From contig JACSYO010000040.1 in assembly GCA_016806645.1 (NCBI GenBank), positions 958,001 to 1,022,000 on the forward strand: DNA of 64,000 bases. Reading direction: 5' to 3'. The notes under the pieces were generated by a model, which saw only the letters and a list, made by a program, of their open reading frames with translations, did no database searches and was not told where the DNA came from. This DNA comes from Ophiodon elongatus. Taxonomy: Eukaryota; Chordata; Actinopteri; Perciformes; Hexagrammidae. Positions 35,879-47,917 of this stretch are shown piece by piece. The first letter of the stretch is position 1. Each line of letters begins with the position of its first letter. The position numbers and the translations under genes are program-made.

Positions 35879-38220
35879 TGTTGCACGGGAAGATCCTTTT
35901 AGTGGTTATTCTGTTTCTCCATCACTCACTAACTTAGTGCAGAGATGTTGGAGGAACACAGCGGAGTGAGATGAGTTCGGAGGACCAGGAGGCTTCTATT
36001 TTTACACGCCGTTCTATTGCGAGGGCTTACATGATGTCCTTCTGAATGGAGGTCAGGTCCTCTGCTCACAGACGGGCTCTTTGTTTAACTGCTGAATTAA
36101 AAGAGCTGGATGGGCTGGCGTTGTGCGACAGGTCTGGAAATGAACAACCTTTTCTTCCACACGAACTTGAGCTCATTCAGAGCACTTTGTGTTCAGTCCG
36201 GTTGTTCTGGAGGAAGGACTCTTGGTTTTCTTGTTGCTTATGTCATAAAGTTGTTTATGTGGAGATATCCAGATGTCAGAAATTACAGGTACTGTTGGAA
36301 ATATTATAATTGTGCTTGCAAATTGGGGACGGCATTATATTTTGAACAAAATAATCCTTAAACGTGGTCTCTCATTACGGCCTCTCCATCGTCCATCCTC
36401 CGATGCCTCAGCTGTCGCCTGCAATCGCCAGCTAATTGTAGCACCACCTCGCTGCTGTTAGCCGGCCATGGCCGGGCTCGCCATTAGCTGATTACTGCCC
36501 ACCCACCATCTTATTAATGTAAATCCCTGAAAGAAAAATATGGCCGAGGCACAACATTTATTTTGCAGGCTATTCGCACACGGCACACAGTCTCAGTTGG
36601 CTCCGCTGCGTTATAGAGATTTTTAATGAGTCTTAACCAACCACCAAAGACGACGATTTATTATTCCATCCTGCCGCCCGCTTGAATGAAAATAAATAAG
36701 CAAATAAATGATAAGAGGGAAAAAAAAGCAGGAGGAGGCGCCTGCTGAGGTGAAAATGCTGCATTTTAATTTACTGTTCAGGGAACAGAGGTAATCCATC
36801 TATGTTTGTATCTCAACAAATATAATTTAGACCCTGTGCTGCACGAGGTGACATACAATCCTCTTTCCTTTGTTGACTCTTTTGTTATAAATTAATCTGT
36901 GAGCTCGTCCCATCTCTCATCATGAGACCTCAGAGATATTGTCTGACTGCCACTATACTGCATCCTGAGCAAAAAGGGAATTATAATTGATAACAGGCCA
37001 CCGTTATTGATTCATACAGAAGAAATGTCTTGTTATCATATCTGAACAGGCTGCCTGTGACTTATTTCTACATGTCCCGGTTCATCATTTGTATTTCTAA
37101 AGCGACTCATTACAATTAAAATGCATTCAGACTGCAGTATTGCAACAATGCAGCGAATGCAAATTTCTGCAAACACCCATTTACCGACTTTGTGTTTTTG
37201 GCCACAAACGCTCCATGCTGCTTTCCCCCATTAAAGCCGGAGAAGATGTCACCTCTTGGTCTGCAGCCGAAGCGAAGCCCTCTCGTGCTGCTTGGGCGCC
37301 TGCCAATACGTCCTCATTTTGGGGAATCGTCTGGGCTGATGAATGGCCACGCTCTCTATCACCATAACTAGCAGAGTGCCGGTCGCGCATAAGGTCGACG
37401 GAGAGGAGCTCAATCTGGTGTGACAAACTTACGCCTTTGTTTGGGACAGTGGGACGAGAGCCAAATCCCAGCATCACCAGTGCTGAATCCCTCCCTGCTG
37501 CATCCTAACTGGGTTCCGTCCCACTAACAATTTGAACTGATTTGCAGCAATGCTCTCCCTCTCCTCCGTCCCAAAAACAAAGTATGGCGCGAAGGATTGG
37601 GGATGTTTCTAGGTCTTGAACCTTGAATCGATATTGAATCAATACAGCGAGCTCTATTGTCTCCCTGTGTGAAAGCTGGCTGTCTTCTGCAGAGGTGTCT
37701 GGGCTTTATCAGCCTGCAGCAATCCGCCGGTCAAACTAGGAGCGATGTCCGCTTAATTAGCTTTTTCGTAATAAATTAATTTGACCTTCCTAAAATAGAA
37801 CATGCTCAGCGATATATCTCGTGTTTAACATAATCCAAAACAATTCCAGTGCCAGAGTCCAATTATTTTTAATATTACCTTAACCTTTACTATGGGTGAA
37901 GGATTTTTCCACTTCAGACAGAGCCATAGGGGGGTATTTGGGCCAGGGTATTCCTGCGGAGGGGGGGTAGTAACCTCTGTAGTCAAAATGGGCTAAATCT
38001 GGCGACATGTTAATTTTGGACTCTCCCCTTGTCTACTGGATGGGGTTGATTAATGCGGCTCCTTGTCACAGCGAGCTGGCAGAACCAGGACAGAGTTCCA
38101 ACCTGTCCTCCATTCTCCATCCACTGCCAGTTTATGGCTCTGCAGTCACCATGACAACACAAACAAAATGATGAATGGACACCTGGATTGTTGAATGCAT
38201 TGTGTAGAGAAACACTAAGA
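35879..38220. other. Gene-free stretch with CNE-like sequence at 36370..36640
   Basis: No gene. The interval 36370..36640 is a complex block with CAGCTAATTG, CATTAGCTGATTAC and TTATTAATG words. It resembles vertebrate conserved non-coding elements by texture only. Confidence 0.35.
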
Positions 38221-38875
38221 GGCCGTGTCCACCAAAGTGTTTTTCTTTCCCCCAGTTTAAAACGACAGGTTCTCCTTTGAAAACGTCCAGTTGGGAGTGC
38301 TTCAGAGCACTTTGGAGGCGGTGCTGGCTTTTTTTTAGTTTTTTTTTTACCCGAGACGCGTCGGTCGTGTTTGGTTGCTATGATACGGAATATCCAAGGG
38401 AGTAGAAATGTCGGTGCAAGGTAGAGTGCTTGCTCTGCATGAAGCACGCAGGGAGAGTGGACTGACCTGCCGGCCAATGTGGCTACTTTTGTGGGCAAGG
38501 AAACATCTCGGCGAGTACCTTTCGAGGGCAAGTTCAGATTCAGATCATCGTCATCGTCCCACATGAGGACATTTGTTTGGTCCAGTGCTTCAGACAGGAG
38601 GACACCACGAAGTCCACAGTGAAATCAATTAAATCAACAGCATAACGTGTAAAATCAGACCACAAAAAACACATTTGATGACGTCATTTGCCCCGCCTAC
38701 TCTGTGACAGCTGGTTAAAAAATGAGCATTTTAACCAAAGATCCTTTTTCAACTCTTGGCAAACAGAATAAGAGTGGCGCAGAGTAGACAGCCGTCATGC
38801 TGATAGTATTTGTACGGCAGAAATACTTAACGCTCCGATACCCTGGCCTCGGGGGGATGCTTCGGTGGACATGGC
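38221..38875. mobile_element. TIR-bearing non-autonomous DNA transposon, 655 bp
   Basis: The left terminus GGCCGTGTCCACCAAAG and the right terminus, reverse-complemented GCCATGTCCACCGAAG, are inverted copies with two or three mismatches. I find no clear 8-bp duplication. The interior has no recognisable transposase. It is probably hAT-like, judging from the terminal wording. Confidence 0.65.
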
Positions 38876-39132
38876 TCCTAAATGCTGCACCAAAGAAAGA
38901 GCTGTAGAAGATGGAGGTTTGCTTATTAAAACAAATCATTGTAATCGTGGGAAAATCATAGAAACAATTGCAGACAAAATTATTATTTATAGTATTCAGA
39001 TGCAGCTAATAATCTTTTCTGATCTACATATATTTGTTTTCTGTGTGAGAGCTGAGGTAGCTCAGAACAGCCTCGTCTCCTAAAAGCTACATTCCCATCG
39101 ACTGTGTTGTCAACGTAACTGACTGCGTTGTC
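38876..39132. other. Short stretch with a tRNA-like repeat fragment
   Basis: At 39043..39100 CTGTGTGAGAGCTGAGGTAG and CTCAGAACAG resemble the D-arm (A box) part of a tRNA-derived repeat also seen at 39618 and, inverted, at 49629. Confidence 0.45.
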
Positions 39133-39176
39133 AATTACATTTCGAGGGAAATAAATGTTTCCCTCGAAATGTAATT
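39133..39176. repeat. Perfect 19-bp inverted repeat (hairpin, 6-nt loop)
   Basis: The arm AATTACATTTCGAGGGAAA (39133..39151) is perfectly complementary to 39158..39176, with loop TAAATG. It is the longest perfect hairpin I found in the window. The right arm continues into a phrase shared with 35845..35878. Confidence 0.95.
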
Positions 39177-39232
39177 AAGAGTGCAGTTTATTTTTTAAAT
39201 TTATTTCTTTAAGAGACATGGTTGGTATAAAA

Positions 39233-39315
39233 GCCCCGATAGCTCAACTAGTTAAGAAGCAGAAGAAAAAGGTTTAGTATCAGAAAGGTTATCGGGTCAA
39301 CTTTGTCTGAATCCT
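39233..39315 (+). repeat. Decayed tRNA-derived (SINE-like) sequence
   Basis: GCCCCGATAGCTCAACTAGT followed by TAAGAAGC resembles a tRNA acceptor stem plus D-arm (A box). About 50 bp later GGTTATCGGGTCAACTTTG resembles a T-arm (B box). No cloverleaf can be completed, so it is not a functional tRNA. Confidence 0.5.
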
Positions 39316-41105
39316 TAAATATGTATCTTCTACTAATGTATTCATTTAGTCAAATACCGTATTTGATTTATTTTTCTCCAGTGCTTCTAGAAGTTCAAAC
39401 AGACTAAGTTTTACACCAGGATTAAAGCAAAAAAACACCTCTTTTTTTTTGTCCAGCGAGGATTTGATCCTTGTTTCTTAAAAACTTTGGACTCCAGAAG
39501 CTACAGACTTGACAACTCAACTCTCTTGGTTGCTGAAAAAACTAAAAAACATAACGTTGTCTTGTTAATTCGGATCCAGCAGACTTTCTGAACTCTGAAC
39601 TATATGATTATTCTCCGTGTGAGAGCTGATATAGCTCAGAAAGGCCCACGGAGACTTCAGCTTTTAAAGATAGACCTTCAGTGACAAAGGTTGTTGGTTC
39701 TTCTGCACTCTTCTTGTAAACACAACCCTGTTGATTGGCAGCAGTACTACACACTGAAATGTGCCAAGAATTACTCACCTACTAAAAAGGTTGAGTATTA
39801 ATGGCTTTATTATGAGTTGTTTTTAGCCGAGAGGCCATCCATCCATCTGTTGATGGAACTAAACACTAAAGGTCGACCTCTTCAGTTATTTTTTATTTTA
39901 TTACATAACAAATGGAGACATTAATTGAATTAATTTGATGTACTTTAACATTAAATGTAACTTCTGACCTGCACTTAAAATAGACTGGAATGCAGGTACT
40001 GCAAAAAGTAGCAAAATCTCTCGTGGTGCCTTTTCTTATCCGACTCAAATGTGGTCTGTAATTCTGCTTGCTCCACAGAGCCACAGTGCAGCTTACACAA
40101 TGTATTATGTGAGGAGAATAAACAGTGCAGCCCCAAGACAGCAGTTAGAGGACTAGCACAATGCTAACAAACCGCAGGTAAACACAGGCCTGCCTGCGTG
40201 AGCACCTGCTCATAGAGATTAATGTGGGCACCGGGGCCAGTGAAAACATCATTATCATTCAGTCTTATTTAGTTGGCTCTGCGATACAAGGTCGGGCCAG
40301 ATGTTCTGGCCAGAAAGCAGCTCATCAATAGTGCTGCATTCTCATTACTAGGCAGGAATGTGTTGCACGCACACAGATATACACATATACACAGCCATCC
40401 TCGGCTGGTATTAAAAGTATTGTCGATTAGTTTGTATTTTCGAGCGTTTGTACAATATTTGACAAACCTGCTTGGATGAATCATCTAAATCTAATTAGCC
40501 AACTTTAGTCCTGTTTTCAGAGGAAACAGCTGCTCCGGTCATTGTGGATGATTGCTTTTGTCAAAACAAAGTGAGACCAATAATTTAACTAATTTGTTAC
40601 TCAAATTCTCACCGTGTAACAGTAACAATGTCTGGTTTGAGTGAGGAATGCACGACACGGTCTCACGGCAGTGCGTCACCAAACAGTCAATAATCGGTTT
40701 TGTGTACAGGGACACGAATTGTCCATATTTTCACTTGGAACGACTTCTTTTTGGGACGACATTACATTAAATACTAAAGTTTTAGGTTAGGCTTAAAATA
40801 ACTACGTACAGTACAGTTAGGTTTAGGCAACAGACGCATAAAACCACAACGCAGACTTGAACACCACGGTCTCGTGGTTCATAGTCCTGTGTTTGTTGGG
40901 CCCATCCACCTCCACTTCCCCTCCTGCCCACCAAAACTGGTCTTTATGGATATTAAATAATATGCCACTTGCTCTGACTGTTGCTTAGTCACATGGATGC
41001 ATTTAATTTGTGTGTCCATCATGAAATAAGGATTCAATTTCCATTGGCATTATTTTTTTCCTGATCGACACACAAAAAAAAAGAGTCCTGATATGATACT
41101 GGGCC
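39316..41105. other. Gene-free stretch with repeat relics
   Basis: A tRNA-like fragment (GTGAGAGCTGATATAGCTC) lies at 39618..39670. A minus-oriented copy of the AAACACAGGACT family lies at about 40690..40930. No gene is recognised. Confidence 0.45.
40690..40930 (-). repeat. Dispersed repeat (AAACAAACACAGGACTTTC family)
   Basis: On the minus strand GGGCCCAACAAACACAGGACT appears, with a TTAGGTTTAGGC stretch further in. The left end TTTTGTGTACAGGGACACGA is shared with 18964. Confidence 0.55.
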
Positions 41106-41170
41106 GGGATGCACTGATCCAACTTTTTCAGTCCTGATACCAATACCTGGCCTTTGGGTATTGACCGATA
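41106..41170 (+). mobile_element. DNA transposon end fragment
   Basis: GGATGCACTGATCCAACTTTTTCAG-type wording followed by CCTGATACCAATACCTGG is the terminus of a common fish DNA element with GATGCACCGATCC ends. Only one end is present. Confidence 0.6.
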
Positions 41171-44040
41171 GAATATAATCTAATATTTTGATTTAATGGC
41201 CTCTAAAAGAACACATTTCAGCTCAATCAAAGGCTTCTATTAGTTTCTCCAGGCGATTCGGTGCTTTGAGTTAAAAACGAGTTTTATGATAATTCAGCCC
41301 CATGCTATTTTTATAAACAGCATGAAAAAATAAGTATTACAGATGTGACTTGTATGAAGTGGTAAATCACTGCCAGTCGTAGAGCTCTTAATCAACTCAC
41401 TGACTAGCAAGTTAATTGAGAGGCTGAGGAAGAGTTACAGTGGGTTTGTGTGTGGAATAAAAACTAGCTTTCCTCCAAATGCTAAATAAGTCAGGTATTG
41501 CAGAGTCAATTCATCCGAAACACAAATAAATAAAAATGTTGTTAATGAAAGACGTTCCTCTTGAGGTTTTTGTTTAATTTTTCAATGCATTTAATACCAC
41601 AAATGAAATGTCCTTCATTCTACTGAGGGGGAGCTAGAAATCTCATTGGAAGATATCTTAAAACCAAATAAACATGAAACCATCCCCATGGCTAAATGTC
41701 TTTTCCCCCCTGATAGGCTTTTCTTGTTGTCACATTTACAACACCAGCTTCCAGAAATGCAATTAAAAGTTCAAATCTGCAGTGCATTCAAACAGTAAAG
41801 TTTTAGAATATACATGATGTTCATTACGATGGATTAACATTTTCACCCAAGCATTTTGTCTCTTCTACTTGAGTTACATGTCGTAGCAGAATGAATGGAA
41901 ACCAATGGCTGAAGGGACAAAAGACACTTTAAAAAAATCTAAACTCTGATGTTAGTGTGCTCAATTACAGGTGAAAAAGGGGCAGAGTTTAAGTGAAATC
42001 TCATTTCTTGGACTGGGATTGTGTAGATTTATATGTTAGATATTATATGCATAGATGAGCCTTTGGCGCCTATAAATTAGTTTTATTGCAAATCACAGTG
42101 GTAAATTACAATTTACCAGCACACCCATCATTAAGACCCCGAAGCATCAAAGAGCTGCTGCAAACAAATTAGTGAAGTCAGGATGCATATAGAACAAGTA
42201 AACACACCTGTGTGAGACGGACAGCGCTCCTATCTTCCTCAACGAGCTCTCCATCAGCGTCACTCTGACTTCAGATCTGGCTGGCTGGGATCTCGCGTGG
42301 CAACCTCATCCATCTTTATCGCCGCTCCAGGAAGAGCGCGCGGTGACGGGCGTCGGATGACAAGGCGCAATAGAGCTGCCGGCTTTATCTATCGGCGCGT
42401 CTTCTCAGCTTCACCCCCCGAGAGCTTTGAAGGGCAGCTTCCTCAGACTGATAGCAGAGAGACGAACGCCGGGATGAGGCCCGGAGGCCGCTCCCTTCCT
42501 CCTACACCGTTACTCCATTACTCTATTCCCAACTTCATCCATAGTATTCATGTACGGGGCCGCTGCTGCCTTCCATGTGTTTCGAGCTGCCAGGCTGAGG
42601 AAGAGCCTGTTCGGTGTGACTTTGCAGGCAGATGCACAAACAAGCATGGGATACATTTTTAAACAGAGGGAAATAACAGGGGAGGTTGCAAACATCTACT
42701 AATTACAACGGAGGTTTAGCTTTAGACCCCAGAGCACCAGGCAGGAAAACACGTTGACTTATTTAACAGCATCGGCCGACGGAAGGGAGATTTTATGACA
42801 ACTCTTTGTTTTTAAATAACGAGGACGATTTATACGCCACGTCCCGCCATGCAGATTTCCTTTTCATTTCATCAACCTTTGTCTTTTTAATTTTGTGACA
42901 TTTTGTTAAACAGCTTAATTCTTCGCCCGCGTTCAAGCTACTAGAAGTCATCAAATGTGCAAATATTAATGCAACATAAAGGAAGACGCACTCAACCTCC
43001 ACCCCCACTCCCATAAAACAATCCACAAAGTAAAGTGAGACAAATCAACTGGAGCTATTAAGATACGCAGCTTAATTATGAATGAGCTATGTGTGGGCGT
43101 AATAAGCATGGCTAATACAATGGTTCCGTGCACAATATGTGCCTCAGTGTATGAATTAGAGCCAGTTTAAAAAGAAACGGGGAAACACACCACATTACAC
43201 TTTAATTATGAAGCAATAATTACATTATATAGCTGCAGGTCACCGGTTGCTCTTTCATTGGTTTAAGCAGTGAAAACAGACGTGCAGTTGAAAAGTACAA
43301 GCAACTGTTGCCACTGAGGGAGTCGAGGAATCTGTATCCAGTCAAATTATTTTGTCAAGTAACAACCTTATGAATAATTATATGCTCAAGAACTAAAACT
43401 CCGAGACTGACATTTAAAAAGATGGAAATTCACCGTTAGTTAGAAATATTTAAATAAAGGATTCAATAAGTGATTTTGTTAGACTTGTAACTGAATCAGA
43501 AGCAGCTATGAGAACTCTAAAGAACATCCGAACTGAGAGCATTGGGGAGGAACAAATGTAAGCAGTTTGTTTTAAACAAAGACTGAATTAGCAAGTAAAA
43601 ACACATTTGCACTGTCAATTCACGCGCACCACCACCCTCTATTAATACGCAACAATGTGCTCAAGTACCTTCAACATAAGTTTGTGACACGTTGCAGACA
43701 GAGAACTGCACAAGATGTTGACGCCAGGAGGCGGAAATGCTTCATAACGTCTAATGTTAAAGACTTGTGATTAGAAAAAGTGATTATATGCAGAGAATGC
43801 AGTTAGAAGCCATTATTCTAGCTCTCCCCCACCACCATTAGCTCAATTAAAAATTGCATCCAACATGTGTTGGAATCAGGACGACCTTCAAAAGGCCCCA
43901 TTACCATGTTTGTTTACATCTTTCTTTTTATTTGGTTGTTTGTTTAAACTAATAGTCCAGCAGTTTGGGATTTCTTTTTTTTTTGTATAGTTTGCCATTA
44001 AACGATGTGAAAATACATAAATTTCATCTCTGTGTTGAAC
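41171..44040. other. Gene-free stretch; GC-rich 42290..42620 and CNE-like 43040..43250
   Basis: The interval 42290..42620 is CpG-richer than its surroundings but has no convincing exon. The interval 43040..43250 contains TTAATTATGAA twice, about 130 bp apart, plus GCAATAATTAC, a texture typical of conserved enhancers. No gene is recognised. Confidence 0.4.
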
Positions 44041-44633
44041 ACAGAGCGGCAACCTCCAGTTCTGAAGAGTGAAGCCAATGCTTAAGTGTCTTAAAAGTTC
44101 ATGTGTTATGAGGCGACTCCTCTGGTTGTATAGAAGTCAAAGCTTCATGTGTTAAAGCTGCATTCTCTCCTGACCACCAGGGGGCGACTCCTCTGGTTGT
44201 ATAGAAGTCAAAGCTTCATGTGTTAAAGCTGCATTCTCTCTCCTGACCACCAGGGGGCGACTCCTCTGGTTGTATAGAAGTCTATAGAAAATGACTCTAC
44301 TTCTCTCTTGATTTATTCCCTCAGTAAACATTGTAAACATGAGTTTATGTCTCAATCTCTAGTTTCAAGTCTTCTTCAATACAGCATGATGTTCATTTAG
44401 GAAATTATGGTCCATTTAGAGTCAAACAGACCATAAAGCAGGGGATGCTTTAGGGCGGGGCTAACTGTCACTCCTCCACAGTCCAAATATGGTCACTACC
44501 TTTCACTGGTTTCAAAATCCAAGATGGCGACGGCCAATACATCGGACTCATTGCTTCAAAACGGCAGTCCACAAACCAATGGGTGACGCCACGACGACTA
44601 CGTTAACCTATTATATGCAGTCTATGGTTTAGT
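44041..44633 (+). repeat. CTCF-motif element, copy 3 (two intact units, one gutted)
   Basis: CCACCAGGGGGCG occurs at 44174..44186 and 44247..44259 (73 bp apart). A preceding unit at about 44108 has lost the CCACCAGGG core but keeps GGCGACTCCTCTGGTTGTAT. The tail follows the copy at base 1 but is missing several hundred bases in its middle. AAGATGGCGAC (YY1-like) is at 44521..44531. Confidence 0.93.
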
Positions 44634-45882
44634 TAATCCACATTAACCTCCTCCCTACAGAGTTTGACGTTCTTTACATTACGTCACCTGTAGTTATTTT
44701 TACGTAGAGCTTACTCAGAAAAATGTAAAAAAAAAAATAGGCTTTCTTAAGTGCTTGAACAATACAATATTTTTCTTATGAAAAAAGTCGTACCGAAAGG
44801 TAAATAACTAAAAGGTAATCGGCTGAGTTTTGTTCATGGTCGAGTTATGACAGAACGCAAACTTGAAAGAGAGATGGAAAATCTATTTTAACAAAATTGA
44901 ATAAAAGTAAATGTCCCATATGTCACAGAAACACAGCTAGAGCTCCTATTTCCACATTTACTCATGAACAGCTAATATCTGTGTCCTAATATTTGCACTA
45001 AAGTGGTTGGGATGCCTGAAGGGGACAAATACTGTGCAGCGTTGTTCCATTAACTTGTATTATTTTTAAAATGCTAGGGGCCTATTAGGAAATTCACCGG
45101 GTTAATTTTCTGAGCCATTTCACGCTGGCTATCTGTATGCTTGTCAGCAAGAATTAATGTGCAAATTAAGCTTTGAGAAGTGGCTGTAGGCCTCTTTCAC
45201 AGGTCTAATGCATTATGGTCTTGGGTGCATTGTAACAGAGGCTCTCTGTCCATAAGGAGAACAATCACACTGCAGCTGGAGCCCATCACACCTTCAGTCT
45301 GAACCGCTTTGTTATCACAGCCAGCCTGAGGAGGACTTACAGATGATTACAGCCGTGTCAAAATAAATGCCTTTTTCACAACGTACTTTGTTTACTTGTT
45401 GTTATTCCTTTTGGTGTTCAACAACAGGACATTTTGATGACGTCGCCGTTTGAAAACTACAAATGGTTATCAAATGGAAATTTAGAAAATGAAAGACAAG
45501 ATATGAGGAACTTAGCATTTTAATTTGAAAAGAACCCATTTCACGCCCCTTTATTTACAACGCTTCAGTCTCCAGATCTGATCAATCTGTGTTCCTAATT
45601 TCTGGGTTGAGTATTTGATCTGACGCAACCGTCTGTAAGACTTTCTGATGTGCAAGAACTGTGTACTAATTAGAGTACTTCAATTCTTACCAGTGACAAT
45701 TAGTACATTTACTTAAGTACTACACTTTAGTACATGTTTGAGGGGCTTGTAATTCCATTTTCAGCTATACTCCACTACATTTCATGGGAAATATTGCCCT
45801 TTAAACTGCACGATATTTGATATTAAGATTTAAAAAACCCATGAAAAGCTGATAAAATACAACGCATTGTTAAAGATTAAAC
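44634..45882. other. Gene-free stretch with CNE-like sequence at 45090..45290
   Basis: No gene. The interval 45090..45290 is complex (GCAAGAATTAATGTGCAAAT and similar words) and non-repetitive. Confidence 0.35.
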
Positions 45883-46121
45883 CAGTTGTTCCCAACATGT
45901 TGTGACCTCTGTAAAAAAAACAGTGTCTATTTGAGGCCTCATGTCATATTGTATTTGTTAGCGGTTCCACGAAAGAGACATTTCCTCCCTAAAATTAAGT
46001 TTAATGTACCAAAAATTTGCAAATATTTGCATCACAACTTTTTTTTCCTTCTTCTTTCCTCTACCATTAATTGTCTCATGGACCTTTATTAGGGGCCCGA
46101 CCCCTAGATTGGGAACCACTG
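45883..46121. mobile_element. Non-autonomous hAT transposon with target-site duplication
   Basis: The left end is CAGTTGTTCCCAACATG and the right end, reverse-complemented, is CAGTGGTTCCCAATCTAG. Flanking octamers GATTAAAC (45875..45882) and GACTAAAC (46122..46129) match at 7 of 8 positions, as expected for the 8-bp duplication made by hAT transposases. The element is 239 bp with no coding capacity. Confidence 0.88.
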
Positions 46122-47563
46122 GACTAAACTATCTAACTCTATGTGAAGCAGAGTACCTCTAGCAGCTACAACAGTAAAATGCTTCAAATCAAATAATATA
46201 ATCAGTCACATGGGGCTTGATCTGCAAAACAAGTATTATAAATATATATATATATATTGATATTTTGGGAAAGTGAAGTAAAGTAAGAACATATTTCTAA
46301 GAACAAGAGATAAAACGTAGCCTGCAACCAGAAAATAAAATACCTCTGGAGGAAATCCAAATAACACTTGGCAGTTTGCAAGATATTCAATGTTCCGGAT
46401 TGGATTTGTCATCATTTGTCTTCCGTGCATTACTGAGACATCCATCCCTGACAAAACTATGAACAACGAGGAAAACAAAACTTGTGGGCCATGATAAACT
46501 GTCAGCCGTGGTCATCTGGAGATAGCGTGCTGTCTGAGAATGAATCTGCCCCGCTCCAGATCGAAACGAGCGGCTAGGAAAAACATTTGGGAAGCAATTA
46601 GTCACATAACGTCAAAAGGAATCGCATCGAGGCGGCATTATGTGTGAGAAACGCCAGGGTGCTGGAAACACGCTGGGTGTTACAAACAGGCTGCTGGTGA
46701 ACATATGAAATTCAAAAATCCAGACGGCATCGGAAGGTGGCATCGCCAAGTCAATGACAGCTCGGGTTGGAACGCTGACCTCTTTGCCAGCTAAGTTTTC
46801 TAATTTTCTCTACTTCCAGGTATGGCTGAGGAGAGAGTCGTCTCCTGACTACTTTTCTTTGCCCTTTATGAAATAAAGGGGGGAGACGAGGGGACGAGGG
46901 GACAATTCCATCAGTAATTCCATTTTCCTCTTCACAAACTGCATATTGCTCATTAAATATTAACTGACAGGCCTGAGCTGCCATGCATTTTGATTATTGT
47001 TGTCTTATATAATTATTTATGTCTGGCGGCTTAAGATTGTCAATAAGACCTTTCAATTGAAGCAAATTGAAAAGCAAGAAAACAACCAATTAAATGTTTT
47101 CTGAATCACAATTGCTCTATAATTTACCTGAAATTAGAGATTTCTGACTTTAAGTGATATCTGGGCCAGAATGATGATAAAACCTCCACGAGACAACAGG
47201 GATGACTGGTCGCTGTAGGTCGCTTGAAGTCCCAGAGGTGACACTAATAGGCAGTCTGATTAGTCAAGCTTATAATTGAATAAATAAATAGTAATAAGTA
47301 ATAAAGGTGAATTTAATATGTGATGTGGTGCGTAGAATTATCAAGTTTTACGTCTTCTTCTTTTATCTCTATTTTCAGTTCTCTTACAATATTTCTCTTT
47401 TTCCCTGTTCATTATAATAATGAGAAATGATTTTCTGAAGTGTGTTAAGATTGTTTTTGTTTGTTTCAATGTCAACTTTATCATTCATTTTGAGTCCTTT
47501 TTGTATTTAAGTCCAATTTCTCTCCCTTTTAGCTCCGTTTTTGGTCTCCACCATCTCCACAAA
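46122..47563. other. Gene-free stretch
   Basis: A short (TA)n lies at 46242..46258. Near 47520 the phrase TTTTAGCTCCGTTTTTGGTC is shared with 60437. No gene is recognised. Confidence 0.45.
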
Positions 47564-47880
47564 CCAACACAGGGCTTTCGTCTGGGAGAGTGCTGTTCTT
47601 TTCCCGTGCGAAACTTAAAGTACACATTGACAATTTTGAGTCGCTTGTGTCGTTACTCACAAGAGTCTCTAGTCATTCAAGTTAACATCAACCACGTGCA
47701 TATTAATGAAGATCATTTAAAAAAAGAAATAGGCAACAAAAGAACTTGGATACGCGTTAAGTAAGTTACGTAATAAAACTAAAGTAAAATAACGTTGACC
47801 TGGTTCCCCAGGACATGAACAATGGCCTCCTGGGTTAAAGTCCTGGGTTTGTTTGACCCGTCTAACCTCCTCTCCCGCCA
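47564..47880. repeat. Dispersed repeat with inverted heads
   Basis: The left end AACCAACACAGGGCTTTCGT and the right end, reverse-complemented (GGTCAAACAAACCCAGGAC, then TTTAACCCAGGAGG), are inverted relatives of the AAACAAACACAGGACTTTC head. It may be a single element with terminal inverted repeats. Confidence 0.55.
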
Positions 47881-47891
47881 CAAATGAAAGT

Positions 47892-47917
47892 GCATCTCAA
47901 ACAGAAGTTTGAGATGC
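47892..47917. repeat. 11-bp perfect hairpin with 4-nt loop
   Basis: GCATCTCAAAC, loop AGAA, GTTTGAGATGC. A third partial copy, GCATCTCAAAT, follows at 47923. Confidence 0.9.

Noticed and set aside
38010..38564. 184-codon open frame, minus strand
   Set aside because: It crosses the terminal inverted repeat of the element at 38221, has a run of Asp at its start and no recognisable domain.
39233..39315. Functional tRNA gene
   Set aside because: A- and B-box-like parts are present, but no anticodon arm or paired acceptor stem can be built.
42297..42662. 121-codon open frame, plus strand
   Set aside because: It starts with GTG in CpG-richer DNA and has no known motif; probably chance.
44152..44355. 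67-codon frame repeated almost identically at 63665..63988 (minus)
   Set aside because: The shared peptide is only the translation of the CTCF-motif repeat unit, whose 73-bp period breaks frame between units.
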